A stretch of DNA of 64,000 nucleotides from Mesorhizobium loti (GTDB lineage: Bacteria; Pseudomonadota; Alphaproteobacteria; Rhizobiales; Rhizobiaceae): NCBI GenBank assembly GCA_002356515.1, contig AP017605.1:930001-994000 (forward strand). The letters run 5' to 3'. The position numbers and the translations under genes are program-made. Shown here one piece after another: positions 38,790 through 48,484 of this stretch. The stretch's first letter is position 1; every line of letters begins with the position of its first letter. The notes under the pieces are model-generated. The model was not told the DNA's origin. It saw only the letters and a program-made list of their open reading frames with translations, and made no database searches.

Positions 38790-39893
38790 GTGGCCTGGCC
38801 GCCGGCCGGACACGGTTCGCCGATACCAGGGGCAGATGATCTTGATTTGACTTTTGCCCGCTGGTCGCTGCAATTTCCGGCCCGCGACATGCAGGAAATC
38901 AGTCCCCTCCCCGACGCTGGCAGTGAACTGGCGGTAGCGCCGGCCGGGCCACTTGTGCCCGCACGGCCAACCGCCCGATGGCCCATTGCCCTCGTCGTCT
39001 CGGGCCTGCTCCATGGAGCGGCGGCGGCATTCTTTCTGTTCTCGCCCTCCAGCGCATTCAATTCCCGGAATGCTGAGCAATCGGAAGGCGGCGATCAAAC
39101 CGGCGACAAGGTGGCCGGCAGCGCGTTGGACAAGGATCCGGCGGCAATAAATGTCACGCTGGAGCCGAAACCGCAGCCGACCAAACCGGAACCGGCAAAA
39201 GCTGTCAGACCAGCACCGCCGACAAAGCCATTGCAGCCTGAGCAGGAGGTTGTGAAGCAAGCTCCCGAACCCGTACAGGAAGTAGCCAGGCCGTTGCCCG
39301 AGCCTTTGCCGGAAGCTGCCAAACAGCCAGCGGTAACGCCGGACATACTGGTGGCGGCGACCCCGCGCCCCGACGATCAGAGCGTGGATGCCAAAGCCGA
39401 AACATCGCCGCAGCCGAGCGTCCAGGCCGAAAGCGCTCAAGCGCCTGCTGTCGTTCCGGACCAACCGCCAATCCCCAGCGCCAGGCCAACTCCGCCAGCC
39501 GCTCCGGCGACGATTAGAGCAGCGAGTGAGCGCAGCGGCATGGCAGATGGCCTGGACAAGCTGGCGCAAGCGGCCAGCAAGGGCAAAAGACCGAAAGAGG
39601 CAGGCAGCGACGCGGAAGACAGCTATCGCGGCGACGTGTTTAGAAAGCTCGGGAGTGTCAACCGTACTCTCCCGCCTTCGCTGCAACTGAAGGCACGCAA
39701 CAATGCGGTCGTCACATTCGTCATAGGCAGGAAGGGCGGCATAGATGAGTTGCGCGTTCTGCAGAGCTCAGGATCGGCGGCTTTCGACGAGGCCGCGCTC
39801 GGCATCGTGCGCAAGGCCGCTCCTTTCCCTCCAATTCCCGCACAGGCAGCAAACCCAACTTTGGAGTTCGAGGTCGGAATCGGCCCATTTTGA
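38790..39893 (+). CDS. tonB: TonB-family energy transducer
   Basis: I prefer the GTG at 38790 (AGGAAA upstream), giving 367 residues; an ATG at 38889 (MQEISPLPD) is the alternative. It has one membrane anchor (WPIALVVSGLLHGAAAAFFLF), a long Pro/Glu/Lys-rich spacer that crosses the periplasm, and a C-terminal TonB domain (VTFVIGRKGGIDELRVLQSS, EAALGIVRKAAPFPPIP). It transmits proton-motive energy to the receptor upstream. ExbB and ExbD are not in this window. Confidence 0.87.
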   Translation: MAWPPAGHGSPIPGADDLDLTFARWSLQFPARDMQEISPLPDAGSELAVAPAGPLVPARPTARWPIALVVSGLLHGAAAAFFLFSPSSAFNSRNAEQSEGGDQTGDKVAGSALDKDPAAINVTLEPKPQPTKPEPAKAVRPAPPTKPLQPEQEVVKQAPEPVQEVARPLPEPLPEAAKQPAVTPDILVAATPRPDDQSVDAKAETSPQPSVQAESAQAPAVVPDQPPIPSARPTPPAAPATIRAASERSGMADGLDKLAQAASKGKRPKEAGSDAEDSYRGDVFRKLGSVNRTLPPSLQLKARNNAVVTFVIGRKGGIDELRVLQSSGSAAFDEAALGIVRKAAPFPPIPAQAANPTLEFEVGIGPF

Positions 39894-39952
39894 ACCGGCC
39901 CGGAACAAAGCGCTGCAACGCCAACGATCAACATCCGCACGAAAGGAACCCC

Positions 39953-40267
39953 ATGTACATCGCCATGAACCGCTTCAAGGTGCAGAACGGCTCGGAAGCC
40001 GATTTCGAGGCCGTGTGGAAGAACCGCGATTCCAGCCTTGCCGAGATGAAGGGTTTTCGGGAATTCCATCTGCTGCGCGGCCCGGTCAACGAGACCGAAG
40101 GCTACACGCTGTTTGCCTCACACACGGTGTGGGCGAGCCAGGACGATTTCGTCGCCTGGACCAAATCGGAAAACTTCCGCGCCGCACACAGGAATGTCGG
40201 CACGACGAAGGTCCACTATCTCGGACACCCGCAATTCGAGGGCTTTTCCGTCGTCGAGGGCGCCTGA
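39953..40267 (+). CDS. Antibiotic biosynthesis monooxygenase-fold protein, HmuQ-like haem oxygenase
   Basis: A 104-residue ferredoxin-like dimeric alpha-beta barrel protein beginning MYIAMNRFKVQNGSEADFE. The haem-ligand His would be in the helix TKSENFRAAHRNVG. This fold includes the IsdG/HmuQ haem-degrading monooxygenases, and HmuQ is linked to haem loci in related rhizobia. It directly follows tonB, with GAAAGGAA upstream. Activity on haem is inferred from family and context. Confidence 0.8.
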   Translation: MYIAMNRFKVQNGSEADFEAVWKNRDSSLAEMKGFREFHLLRGPVNETEGYTLFASHTVWASQDDFVAWTKSENFRAAHRNVGTTKVHYLGHPQFEGFSVVEGA

Positions 40268-40310
40268 CGTGGCTTTATCCGAGCAAATGCGAGAACCTTG
40301 GGCACCCTCG

Positions 40311-41441
40311 TCATGATCGCGTCGAACCGCGCCCACCCAGCCGACGCAGCCAGTGGCCAACATGCATGCGCAGCCACTGCCAGGGCCGTCCCCGGGTCAG
40401 GTATCGCATCAGCCGCGGATCATCGGCCAGCTCCCTGAACTGACCCACATGCTGCCTCAGGAATGCGGGTATGAAATTGCGCCCGTTGACATCACTGAGC
40501 CAGGCTGAATTCTCCAGCACATAGTCGACGACATCCGCCGCCAATGTGCTCTTGTGGGCTCGGTGGGCAGGCGTTTGCGGCACATGGCCGCCGGCAAAGG
40601 CAATGCCGGTGGAGGACATGTTCGACCCGTGCAGGCGATAGAGGCTGAGCCCTTCGGACAGGATGAGGGTGCCGCCGGCCAGATGCGCACAAGTGGCCGT
40701 CAGATAATCCGCCCCCATCTTGGCCTTGAACGGGAAGGACAAGACCGGTTCCAGCGCGCCACGCCGGTACATGATCGCCGAGCATGGTGACCATAGCCAG
40801 CCGGTTGTCGAAGGCGCGAAATAAGTCACTGGATGCTCCGATACATAGGCAATCCCGGACGCTATGCCGGCAAGCTGGCCATCAGGCGCGATGGCGACGC
40901 CATTGTTATCAGGCCCGGAGCGCGGTTTGCGCAAGGGAAGGAAAGTGCCGCTCAGCAAGGTGCCGCTGCCATCGACCAGGAACACGTCGGAGCTCGACAG
41001 CGCAGCCGAATATGTTGCGTTGAGGTGGGCGGACAGATGCGCCAGGAGAAAATCCGGCAGCCACGCATCGTCGGCATCGAGAAATGCCACGAAAGGCGCG
41101 TCGGTCGCGGCAAAGCCATCGCGGAATCCCGTGATCTGCCCGCCATTTTGCGAGCGCGCCAGCAGGCGCAGGCGCGGATCGTCTATGGCTGCCAGAAGCT
41201 GGCGGATATGGTCGGCCGAGCCGTCGGTCGAGGCGTCGTCGACAATGACGCAGTCCCAGTTCCGGTAGGTCTGCGCCAACACCGAGCGGATCGCCTGTTC
41301 GACGTAGGGCCGGTAATTGTAGCAGGTGATGACCACCGCCACGCGCGGCAGCTCAAACGGTGGGGACTTGTCTTCCATCTGATCGGTCGCCCCGCTCGAA
41401 TTGCCGCCCATGCTTATCCCCGGCAACTCGACACAAGGCAA
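40311..41441 (-). CDS. Glycosyltransferase family 2
   Basis: A GT-A-fold protein of up to 376 residues. The N-terminal VVITCYNYRPYVEQAIRSV and VIVDDASTDGSADHIRQL bind the nucleotide sugar. The metal-binding DxD motif is FLDADDAWL near residue 121. It probably builds a surface polysaccharide. Start may be the internal ATG at 41411 (MGGNSSG). It lies alone, 19 bp from the putA stop on the same strand. Confidence 0.85.
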   Translation of the reverse strand: MPCVELPGISMGGNSSGATDQMEDKSPPFELPRVAVVITCYNYRPYVEQAIRSVLAQTYRNWDCVIVDDASTDGSADHIRQLLAAIDDPRLRLLARSQNGGQITGFRDGFAATDAPFVAFLDADDAWLPDFLLAHLSAHLNATYSAALSSSDVFLVDGSGTLLSGTFLPLRKPRSGPDNNGVAIAPDGQLAGIASGIAYVSEHPVTYFAPSTTGWLWSPCSAIMYRRGALEPVLSFPFKAKMGADYLTATCAHLAGGTLILSEGLSLYRLHGSNMSSTGIAFAGGHVPQTPAHRAHKSTLAADVVDYVLENSAWLSDVNGRNFIPAFLRQHVGQFRELADDPRLMRYLTRGRPWQWLRMHVGHWLRRLGGRGSTRS

Positions 41442-41459
41442 GCGAGGTGTGAATAGTCT

Positions 41460-44400
41460 TTATGCCGCAGCGAGCAGGCTGGCATTGCCGCCCGCGGCGG
41501 TCGTGTCGACGCAGACGGCCCGCTCATGCACATAGGCCGCCGGATTGAGCACCTCGCTGACCAGCGGCACGATCGGGCCTGAGCGCTCGGCAATGACCTT
41601 GCGCACGATGCGCGCAGCTTCCGGCGTGCCCGAAAAAGCGACGACATCGACGCGCAGCGAGCGGGCCTCGACCGGATCGGGACGTCCGTCGATCGCAGCC
41701 AAAGGCAGTCCTTTGCCCGTCAATGCGGCGAGAGCCGCCGGTGCGCCCGGTGCGACGGCCAGCACCGCATTGCCGGCTGCAAGCGCCTGGATCGTCTGGG
41801 CAAGCAGCGTGTCGGCATCCGGCCCTAGGCACAGCACGCGGCCGCGCGGCGACAGCGACAGCGTGTTGGCCTCGCCGGTCGGTCCGGGCAGGTCGACCTG
41901 GCCGAAATCGATTGCAGCGGCGGCGCCAATGGCGGCGGCGCCCTTGCCGCGCAGGTGCTTCCTCAGGATGGCGATCCGGTCCAGGCGCGTCGACCAGCCG
42001 CCGAGCGTGGGATCGGGCAGATTGTCGGCCAGCTCGGTCGCCGTCACCTTGTGGCCCTCGCCAACTTCCGTGCCGGCTTCCGGTCCCTTGCGGAAGCGGC
42101 GCAGATAATGCGGGCCGCCGGCCTTTGGCCCGGTGCCGGACAGCCCCTCGCCGCCAAAGGGCTGCGAGCCGACGACGGCGCCGATCTGGTTACGGTTGAC
42201 ATAGATGTTGCCGGCATGGATGCCGTCGACGAAATGCTGGACGCGGCCTTCGATGCGGGTGTGCAGGCCAAAAGTCAGGCCATAGCCTTTGCGGTTGATG
42301 GCGGCGATCACCGCGTCGATCTCATCGGCGTCGAAGGTCGCGACATGCAGCACCGGGCCGAAGACTTCTCGGTCCATCTCCTCGATGCCCTTGACCCTGA
42401 AGACATGCGGCGCGACGAAGCGGCCGTCCCTCGGCGCCTCGAGCTTGGCGATCAGCCGGCCTTCAAGACCCTTCTTCGTGCAATAGTCACTGATCGAGGC
42501 TTGCGCCTCATCATCGATGACTGGGCCGACGTCGGTCGAAATCCGCCACGGGTCGCCGATATTGAGCGCCTCCATGGCGCCCTTCAGCATCTCCAGCATC
42601 TTCTTCTCGACGTCCTTCTGCACGTAGAGCACGCGCAGCGCCGAGCAGCGCTGGCCGGCACTCTGGAAGGCCGAGGCCAGTATATCGCGCACCGCCTGCT
42701 CGGGCAGCGCGGTGGAATCGACGATCATGGCGTTGAGGCCGCCGGTCTCGGCGATCAGCATGGCGTCGGGCGCGGCACTTTCGGCCAACTGCTTTTCGAT
42801 CAGCTTGGCGACCTCGGTCGAGCCGGTGAAGCAGACGCCGGCAATGCGCGGATCAGCGGTCAGCGGCGCGCCGACCGATGGGCCGTCGCCGGGCAGCAGC
42901 TGGACGATGTCTTCCGGGACACCGGCCTCGCGCAGCAGCTCGACGGCACGGAAGGCGATCAGCGGCGTCTGCTCGGCCGGCTTGGCGATCACCGAATTGC
43001 CGGTGACGAGTGCCGCCGCGATCTGGCCGGTGAAGATGGCCAGAGGAAAGTTCCACGGCGAAATGCAGACGATGGCGCCGCGCGCTTGCGTGCCCATCTC
43101 GGCGTTTGCCGCTTCGGCGGCGTAGTAGCGCAGGAAGTCGACGGCTTCGCGCACTTCGGCGACGCCGTCGGCCAGTGATTTGCCGGCCTCGCGGGTGGCC
43201 AGCGCGAAGAACTCGACCGCATTGGCCTCATAGAGATCGGCGGCGCGGTTGAGGATGGCGGCGCGTTCGGCAACGGGGCGCTTTGCCCAGGCCGGTTGCG
43301 CTTCCACTGCCATCCGCACGGCGATCGCGACCTGCTTGGCGGACGCCTCGTGAACCGTGCCGACCACTTCATCGGGCTTGGCCGGATTGACGATTGGACG
43401 CTGCTTACCGTAGCCGGCGGCCCGCGTGATCGGCTTGGCGTGCCAGCGATCCGGTCCGGCAAAGGCCGCCCTGGCCTTGTCGATCGCCGCCAGCGTCACC
43501 GTATCGGTGATGTCAAAACCCCTGGAGTTGCGGCGACCAGCACCAAAGATCTGGGACGGCCGGGCAATCGCCGGATTTGCGGCAGAGCCCTGGCCTTCCA
43601 CCGTTTCGAGCGGATCACGCGCGATGTCCTCCGGCTCGACGTCCTCGTCGGTCAGCTGATGCACGAAGGAGGAATTGGCGCCGTTCTCCAGCAACCGGCG
43701 CACCAGATAGGCCAGCAGGTCGGAATGCGCACCGACCGGCGCATAGATGCGGCAGCGCGTGCCTTCGGCCTGGCGCACCGTCTCGTGCAGCGCCTCGCCC
43801 ATGCCATGCAGGCGCTGGAACTCGAAGGCGTCGCGATTATCAGCCATCGACAGGATGGCGGCGACGGTGTGGGCGTTGTGGGTGGCGAACTGCGGATAGA
43901 TGCGGTCGGTCATGCCAAGCAGTTTTTTCGCGCAAGCCATGTAGGAAACGTCGGTGTTGGCCTTGCGGGTGAAGACGGGATAGCCGGCAAGCCCGAGCGT
44001 CTGCGCGCGCTTGATCTCGGTGTCCCAATAGGCGCCCTTGACCAGCCGGACCATGATGGTGCGGTCGTATTTCTTGGCCAGTGCATAGAGCCAGTCGATG
44101 ACGAAGGCCGCGCGTGGCCCATACGCTTGCACCACCACGCCAAAACCGTTCCAGCCGGCGAGTTCCGGCTCGGCCAGCACGCGTTCGATGACGTCGAGCG
44201 ACAGATCGAGGCGATCGGCTTCCTCGGCGTCGATGTTGAGGCCCATGCGCGAATGGCGAGCGGCGAGCGCCAGCGACAGCAGCCGCTCGGCCATCACGGG
44301 CAGCATCTCCTCCTTCTGCGCCACCTCGTAGCGCGGATGCAGCGCCGAGAGCTTGACCGAGATGCCGTGGTTCTGGCGGATGTCAGGGCCGTTGGAGCCG

Positions 44401-45068
44401 GAATCGAGCGACGAAATCGCATCGGCATAGGCCTTGAGGTAGCGCAGCGCATCGGCCTCGGTGCGGGCCGCCTCGCCCAGCATGTCGAAGGAATAGAGAT
44501 AGCCCTTCTGCGTCATCGGCCGGCCGCGCTTGACGGCCTCCGCGATGGTGCGGCCGAGCACGAACTGTTCGCCCATTTCGCGCATGGCGGCGGCCACCGC
44601 CTTGCGGATCACCGGCTCGCCCAGCCTGCGCACCATCGAGCGCAGCGTGCCTTCGATGCCGCCCTCGCCCTCGTCGAGGACACGGCCGGTCAGCATCAGC
44701 GCCCAGGTCGAGGCGTTAACGAAGATCGAGCTCGAGCCGCCGGAATGCGCCGACCAATCATGCGGCGCGATCTTGTCGGCGATCAGATCGTCCATCGTCT
44801 CGGTGTCGGGCACGCGCAGCAGCGCCTCGGCCAGGCACATCAGCGCCACGCCCTCCTTGGTGGAAAGGCCGTAGGCGGAGAGGAAGACTTCCATCAGCCT
44901 TGGATCGGACGATCCGCGCACCGCCCGTACCAGATCCACGGCGCGCGCCGAGATCGCATCGCGATCCCCACCCGAGAGCCCTGTCGCTTCGGCCAGCCGC
45001 TTCACGGCCTCGTCTTCGTCAGGCAAATAGTTGGCACGGATCTGCTGGCGGATGGTGTCAAGCGGCAT
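41460..45068 (-). CDS. putA: Bifunctional proline dehydrogenase / P5C dehydrogenase
   Basis: A 1202-residue PutA from the ATG at 45068 (GCAGGA upstream). The N-terminal half is the FAD proline dehydrogenase barrel (VKLSALHPRYEVAQ, VVVQAYGPRAAFVIDW, MVRLVKGAYWDTEIKRAQ). The C-terminal half is an aldehyde dehydrogenase with Glu in LIAETGGLNAMIVDS and nucleophile Cys in AFQSAGQRCSALRVL, plus a C-terminal pseudo-domain. It converts proline to glutamate. The N-terminal DNA-binding domain of autoregulatory PutA proteins is not visible. An Lrp regulator diverges from it. Confidence 0.95.
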   Translation of the reverse strand: MPLDTIRQQIRANYLPDEDEAVKRLAEATGLSGGDRDAISARAVDLVRAVRGSSDPRLMEVFLSAYGLSTKEGVALMCLAEALLRVPDTETMDDLIADKIAPHDWSAHSGGSSSIFVNASTWALMLTGRVLDEGEGGIEGTLRSMVRRLGEPVIRKAVAAAMREMGEQFVLGRTIAEAVKRGRPMTQKGYLYSFDMLGEAARTEADALRYLKAYADAISSLDSGSNGPDIRQNHGISVKLSALHPRYEVAQKEEMLPVMAERLLSLALAARHSRMGLNIDAEEADRLDLSLDVIERVLAEPELAGWNGFGVVVQAYGPRAAFVIDWLYALAKKYDRTIMVRLVKGAYWDTEIKRAQTLGLAGYPVFTRKANTDVSYMACAKKLLGMTDRIYPQFATHNAHTVAAILSMADNRDAFEFQRLHGMGEALHETVRQAEGTRCRIYAPVGAHSDLLAYLVRRLLENGANSSFVHQLTDEDVEPEDIARDPLETVEGQGSAANPAIARPSQIFGAGRRNSRGFDITDTVTLAAIDKARAAFAGPDRWHAKPITRAAGYGKQRPIVNPAKPDEVVGTVHEASAKQVAIAVRMAVEAQPAWAKRPVAERAAILNRAADLYEANAVEFFALATREAGKSLADGVAEVREAVDFLRYYAAEAANAEMGTQARGAIVCISPWNFPLAIFTGQIAAALVTGNSVIAKPAEQTPLIAFRAVELLREAGVPEDIVQLLPGDGPSVGAPLTADPRIAGVCFTGSTEVAKLIEKQLAESAAPDAMLIAETGGLNAMIVDSTALPEQAVRDILASAFQSAGQRCSALRVLYVQKDVEKKMLEMLKGAMEALNIGDPWRISTDVGPVIDDEAQASISDYCTKKGLEGRLIAKLEAPRDGRFVAPHVFRVKGIEEMDREVFGPVLHVATFDADEIDAVIAAINRKGYGLTFGLHTRIEGRVQHFVDGIHAGNIYVNRNQIGAVVGSQPFGGEGLSGTGPKAGGPHYLRRFRKGPEAGTEVGEGHKVTATELADNLPDPTLGGWSTRLDRIAILRKHLRGKGAAAIGAAAAIDFGQVDLPGPTGEANTLSLSPRGRVLCLGPDADTLLAQTIQALAAGNAVLAVAPGAPAALAALTGKGLPLAAIDGRPDPVEARSLRVDVVAFSGTPEAARIVRKVIAERSGPIVPLVSEVLNPAAYVHERAVCVDTTAAGGNASLLAAA

Positions 45069-45209
45069 GGCGGGTCCTGCGGAGCGAGCATCAGGGAACG
45101 GGCCGGCGGTCACCGGACCGAATAGCGCAAGCTAGCACAGCTCCTAAATTTCGGCCGGTCCAAAGAAATCGACATCATAGGTCAATCGATCTATCCTGAC
45201 GCCGGCAAT

Positions 45210-45686
45210 ATGAGCATTCGGACTATGATTTCGGTGGCAGAAGACCAATTGGACCGCATCGACCGGAACATCCTGGCCGCGCTGGCAAGCGATGGCCGGC
45301 TTTCCATGTCGGAACTGGCGGCAAAGGTCGGCCTGTCCAAGACGCCGGTGCAGGCACGGGTGAAGCGGTTGGAGAAGGATGGCTATATCAGGGGCTATCA
45401 GGCGATCATCGACCGCGAGCGCATGGGCGAAGGCCATGTCGCCTTCGTCCAGGTCAAACTGTCCGACACCCGCTCCGCCGCCCTCGACGCTTTCAACCGG
45501 TCGGTGCAGGCCGTGCCGGAGATCGAGCAGTGCCACATGATGGCGTCGAGCTTCGACTATTTGCTCAAGGTCCGTACAAGGGATATCGCCGCCTACCGCC
45601 GCGTGCTCGGCGAGCGCATTTCCGCCCTGCCTCACGTCGCCCAGACCTCGACCTTCGTGGCGATGGAGACGGTGAAGGATCGCTGA
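45210..45686 (+). CDS. Lrp/AsnC-family regulator (PutR-like)
   Basis: A 158-residue regulator. The HTH covers about residues 13-65 (LDRIDRNILAALASDGRLSM, GLSKTPVQARVKRLEKDGYI). The ligand-binding RAM domain follows (MMASSFDYLLKVRTRDIAAY). It is divergent from putA, the arrangement in which a PutR protein activates putA in response to proline in alphaproteobacteria. Two starts are close together: 45210 and the ATG at 45225 (MISVAEDQ). Confidence 0.87.
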   Translation: MSIRTMISVAEDQLDRIDRNILAALASDGRLSMSELAAKVGLSKTPVQARVKRLEKDGYIRGYQAIIDRERMGEGHVAFVQVKLSDTRSAALDAFNRSVQAVPEIEQCHMMASSFDYLLKVRTRDIAAYRRVLGERISALPHVAQTSTFVAMETVKDR

Positions 45687-45732
45687 CCATGATCCCGAAA
45701 AGTGGATGCCGGTTTTCGGACAAGATCATGGT
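45686..45732. repeat. REP-like palindromic element, copy A
   Basis: Outer arms accatgatc/gatcatggt and inner arms ccgaaaa/ttttcgg surround gtggatgccgg. It belongs to the same family as the element at 57837-57887, with which it shares spacing and loop. It begins on the stop codon of the Lrp gene. Confidence 0.8.
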
Positions 45733-45743
45733 CAAACAAGAGC

Positions 45744-46943
45744 CTACTCCGACAGCGTCTTCAAAAACGCCACCAGCGCCGCGCGCTCGCGGTCCGACAG
45801 CTGCAGCGGATGGATCTCGGATGTCCCCTCGACGCTCGGCGCCGCCTTGGCGTAATGCGCCACCACCTCGTCGAGCGTCGAAAACTGCCCGGCATGCATG
45901 TAGGGCGGCCGCGTCGCCGCGCCGCGCAGCGATGGCGTCTTGTAGGCGCGGATCAGTTGCGGTGCATCCTTGACCATGAAGCGCAGCTCGCCGCAAGCGG
46001 CGACGTCGCCGTCGCGATAGGCGCCGAAGCAATTGAATGGATCGGCCTTGATCTGTGCCACCGCATCGACACGCCCGCGATCCGGCGGCAGATCCGCGAC
46101 AGGCGGCACGCCCGTATTGTGAAAACCGTTGTCGGTGAAGCGCGGGCCGTTGTGACAGGTCACGCAATTGGCCTTGCCGATGAACAGTTTCAGCCCAAGG
46201 ATCTCTTCCCGCGTAAAGACCGCATCGCCCTTCGGCTCGGCGCCGGTTGCAAGGTCGAGCGCAAAGCGGTCGAAGCGCGTCTGCGACGGCTCGATCGAGC
46301 GTTCGAAGGCGGCGATCGCCTTGCCTATATTGGCATAGACGCGGTTGATGGCGTCGCGCTGCGCATCGCTCATTGTATTCCAGGCAGCCTTCTCGGCATC
46401 GTTTCCAAGCGGACTGGCATTCAACGGAATGCCGGAAAAATCGGGCAGCGGCCCGAAAATGCGCTCATAGCGTTCGCCGAAGCGCGCCTTGATGTAGTGC
46501 GCGTAGGCGGCACGGTTTCCCGCCTGTTCCAGCGGGTTTTCCAGCGGCGTCAGCGCCTGCGCCCACAGGCTGTCGCGGCGGCCGTCCCAGAAGAACCATG
46601 GGTCGCGCGCCACGCCCGCCAGCGGCATGGTGCGCCGGTTGGTGCGGCCGACGCCGACCGCTTGCGGCAGGTCGTCCTGGAACTGCCGGTCGATTTTGTG
46701 GCAGGTCGAGCACGACACCGTGCCATCGCGGCTCATGCCGAGATCGAAGAACAGCGTCGAGCCAAGCGCCGCGGCGGCCGGCACGTCGGCAAAGCGGTTG
46801 GTGGTGTCGGGCTTCAGCGCCGGCAGCGTGTTCAAGGCCAGCGAGGCGATGGTCTTCCTCTCGGCGTCGGAAAAATCCGGCTTACCGCAGCCGCCAAGGA
46901 TGACGGCCACCATCAGCGCCAGAAAGCAGAAAAGGCGCTTCAT
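45744..46943 (-). CDS. Di-haem cytochrome c peroxidase / MauG-like lipoprotein
   Basis: A 399-residue protein with a lipoprotein signal (MKRLFCFLALMVAVILGGCG, lipobox LGGC). It has two c-type haem sites, CSTCHK near residue 80 and CVTCHN near residue 225. MauG/CcpA-family marks include FFDLGMSRDGTVSCSTCH and KTPSLRGAATRPPYMHAG. It would reduce peroxide in the periplasm or modify a protein partner. The downstream REP-like element ends the gap to the Lrp gene. Confidence 0.9.
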   Translation of the reverse strand: MKRLFCFLALMVAVILGGCGKPDFSDAERKTIASLALNTLPALKPDTTNRFADVPAAAALGSTLFFDLGMSRDGTVSCSTCHKIDRQFQDDLPQAVGVGRTNRRTMPLAGVARDPWFFWDGRRDSLWAQALTPLENPLEQAGNRAAYAHYIKARFGERYERIFGPLPDFSGIPLNASPLGNDAEKAAWNTMSDAQRDAINRVYANIGKAIAAFERSIEPSQTRFDRFALDLATGAEPKGDAVFTREEILGLKLFIGKANCVTCHNGPRFTDNGFHNTGVPPVADLPPDRGRVDAVAQIKADPFNCFGAYRDGDVAACGELRFMVKDAPQLIRAYKTPSLRGAATRPPYMHAGQFSTLDEVVAHYAKAAPSVEGTSEIHPLQLSDRERAALVAFLKTLSE

Positions 46944-46950
46944 CGATCGC

Positions 46951-47400
46951 TCACAGCACCACGTTGAACAGCACCGTGTCGGAGCCGGCGCCGGACGAGA
47001 TGGCGAAACGAAGTTGCCACCAGCCGCTCATGGTGAATTTCAGCCCCTCGATGCGGTAGCGGCCCTCGCCTAGGTAATCGGTCACCTGTGGGCTGGTCGG
47101 CAGGCCGTGATTGTGTTGCGGCATGCCGCCGGAGATGGCGATCGCGGCGCGCTCCACCGAAGCCCCCGTCTTTGTTTTCAGGGTCAGCAGCCAGGATTCC
47201 AGTTCGCCCTGCCGCACCACGCCCCGTTCCGGCACGAAGCTCGCCATGTACAGCCCGTTGTCGGTTTTCTTCGTCCGCGAGACATCCGGGCCGGCAAGTT
47301 GCGCCGACTGCGGCGCCGTCAGATAGACGACCGCGAGAACGCCGACCAGCAGCGCAGCCAGACCAAGACCCGCCAAGAGATAACGCCATATCGATGCCAA
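46951..47400 (-). CDS. FixH/YtkA-like membrane-anchored protein
   Basis: The preferred start is a TTG at 47400 with AGAGGA six bases upstream; a longer frame begins at 47499. The 149-residue product has an N-terminal membrane segment (YLLAGLGLAALLVGVLAVVYL), then a beta-sandwich with SWLLTLKTKTGASVERAAI and the Met/His-rich ISGGMPQHNHGLPTSP, seen in YtkA/FixH-like metal- or cofactor-related proteins. It is 8 bp upstream of the peroxidase gene, so the two probably act together. Confidence 0.7.
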   Translation of the reverse strand: MASIWRYLLAGLGLAALLVGVLAVVYLTAPQSAQLAGPDVSRTKKTDNGLYMASFVPERGVVRQGELESWLLTLKTKTGASVERAAIAISGGMPQHNHGLPTSPQVTDYLGEGRYRIEGLKFTMSGWWQLRFAISSGAGSDTVLFNVVL

Positions 47401-47551
47401 ACCGGTTCCTCTTCTGCGGATAACGCTCTGCCGGGTGGATCGCGTCCCGCCAGCCTGTGGGAAAACGCTGTGGCTGAAAAAAGCCTGCGTGCCAAGCATG
47501 GCGCCGCCGCCGGCAAAAAGCTACAGCACCGAAATCACTGGAGGATTGCAG

Positions 47552-48472
47552 ATGGCGGGAAACGGCGTCGCCTCGATCGGCGAATGCATGCTCGAACTGT
47601 CGGGCCAGACCGGCCCGAACTGGCGCATGGGTTTTGCCGGCGACACGTTCAACACGCTGTGGGCCCTGCACGCGTTGAGCGGAGACCGTCCGGCAACCTA
47701 TGTCTCGGCCTTCGGCGACGACCCCTTCTCGCAAGGCCAGATCGGCTTCTTCGCCGAAAACGGCATCGGCATCGGTTCCAGTCCGGTGATACCGGGCGCG
47801 CGCCCCGGCCTCTATGCCATCACGCTGACCGGCGCTGAGCGCTCCTTCACCTACTGGCGCGGCGACGCGGCGGCCCGGCAGCTCGCCTCGGATCCCACGG
47901 CATTGTCGAAAAGCTTGGAAAATCAGGCACTTGTGTACTTTTCCGGAATCACTTTGGCAATTCTGGACGATGCCGCGCGCAAAACACTGCTGGCGGCTGT
48001 GGCCAAGGCGCGTGCGGCGGGCTCGTTGATCGCCTTCGATCCCAATTACCGGCCACGGCTTTGGCGCAACCGCGAAAGCGCGCAGGCGGCCATCGTCGAG
48101 GCACTTGGCGTCACCGACATCGCCCTGCCGACCTTCCCCGACGAACAGATGCTGTTTGGTGATGAGACACCGCAGGCGACCGCGGAGCGGCTTGGACAAT
48201 GGGTCGGCGAAATCGTCGTCAAGAACGGCGAGCAGCCGGCGCTGATTGCCGAAAACGGAACGCTAAACAGCGTCTCCGCGATCCATGTCGCGGCCCCCGT
48301 CGACACCACCGGCGCCGGCGATTCCTTTAATGGCGGCTATCTGGCGGCCCGGCTTGCCGGCCTTGGCCCACAGGAAGCCGCCCGCCGGGCCCACCGCGTC
48401 GCCGCCGCCGTGGTGCAGGTCCGCGGCGCGCTGGCGCCATTCGAGACATTGCGGGCGGCGTTCGAAAACTAG
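47552..48472 (+). CDS. 2-keto-3-deoxygluconate kinase (PfkB family)
   Basis: The ATG at 47552 follows GGAGGA. The 306-residue PfkB-fold kinase has ASIGECMLELSGQTG at the N-terminus and the ATP/anion-hole motif DTTGAGDSFNGGYLAARLAG near the C-terminus. Sequence style suits a 2-dehydro-3-deoxygluconokinase, which makes the phosphorylated intermediate cleaved in the Entner-Doudoroff route. Another sugar substrate is possible. Confidence 0.83.
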   Translation: MAGNGVASIGECMLELSGQTGPNWRMGFAGDTFNTLWALHALSGDRPATYVSAFGDDPFSQGQIGFFAENGIGIGSSPVIPGARPGLYAITLTGAERSFTYWRGDAAARQLASDPTALSKSLENQALVYFSGITLAILDDAARKTLLAAVAKARAAGSLIAFDPNYRPRLWRNRESAQAAIVEALGVTDIALPTFPDEQMLFGDETPQATAERLGQWVGEIVVKNGEQPALIAENGTLNSVSAIHVAAPVDTTGAGDSFNGGYLAARLAGLGPQEAARRAHRVAAAVVQVRGALAPFETLRAAFEN

Positions 48473-48484
48473 CCGCCTGAAGGA

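Noticed and set aside
43296..45125. 609-codon plus-strand ORF antisense to putA
   Set aside because: putA is unmistakable on the minus strand; the plus frame is His/Arg/Asp-rich shadow sequence.
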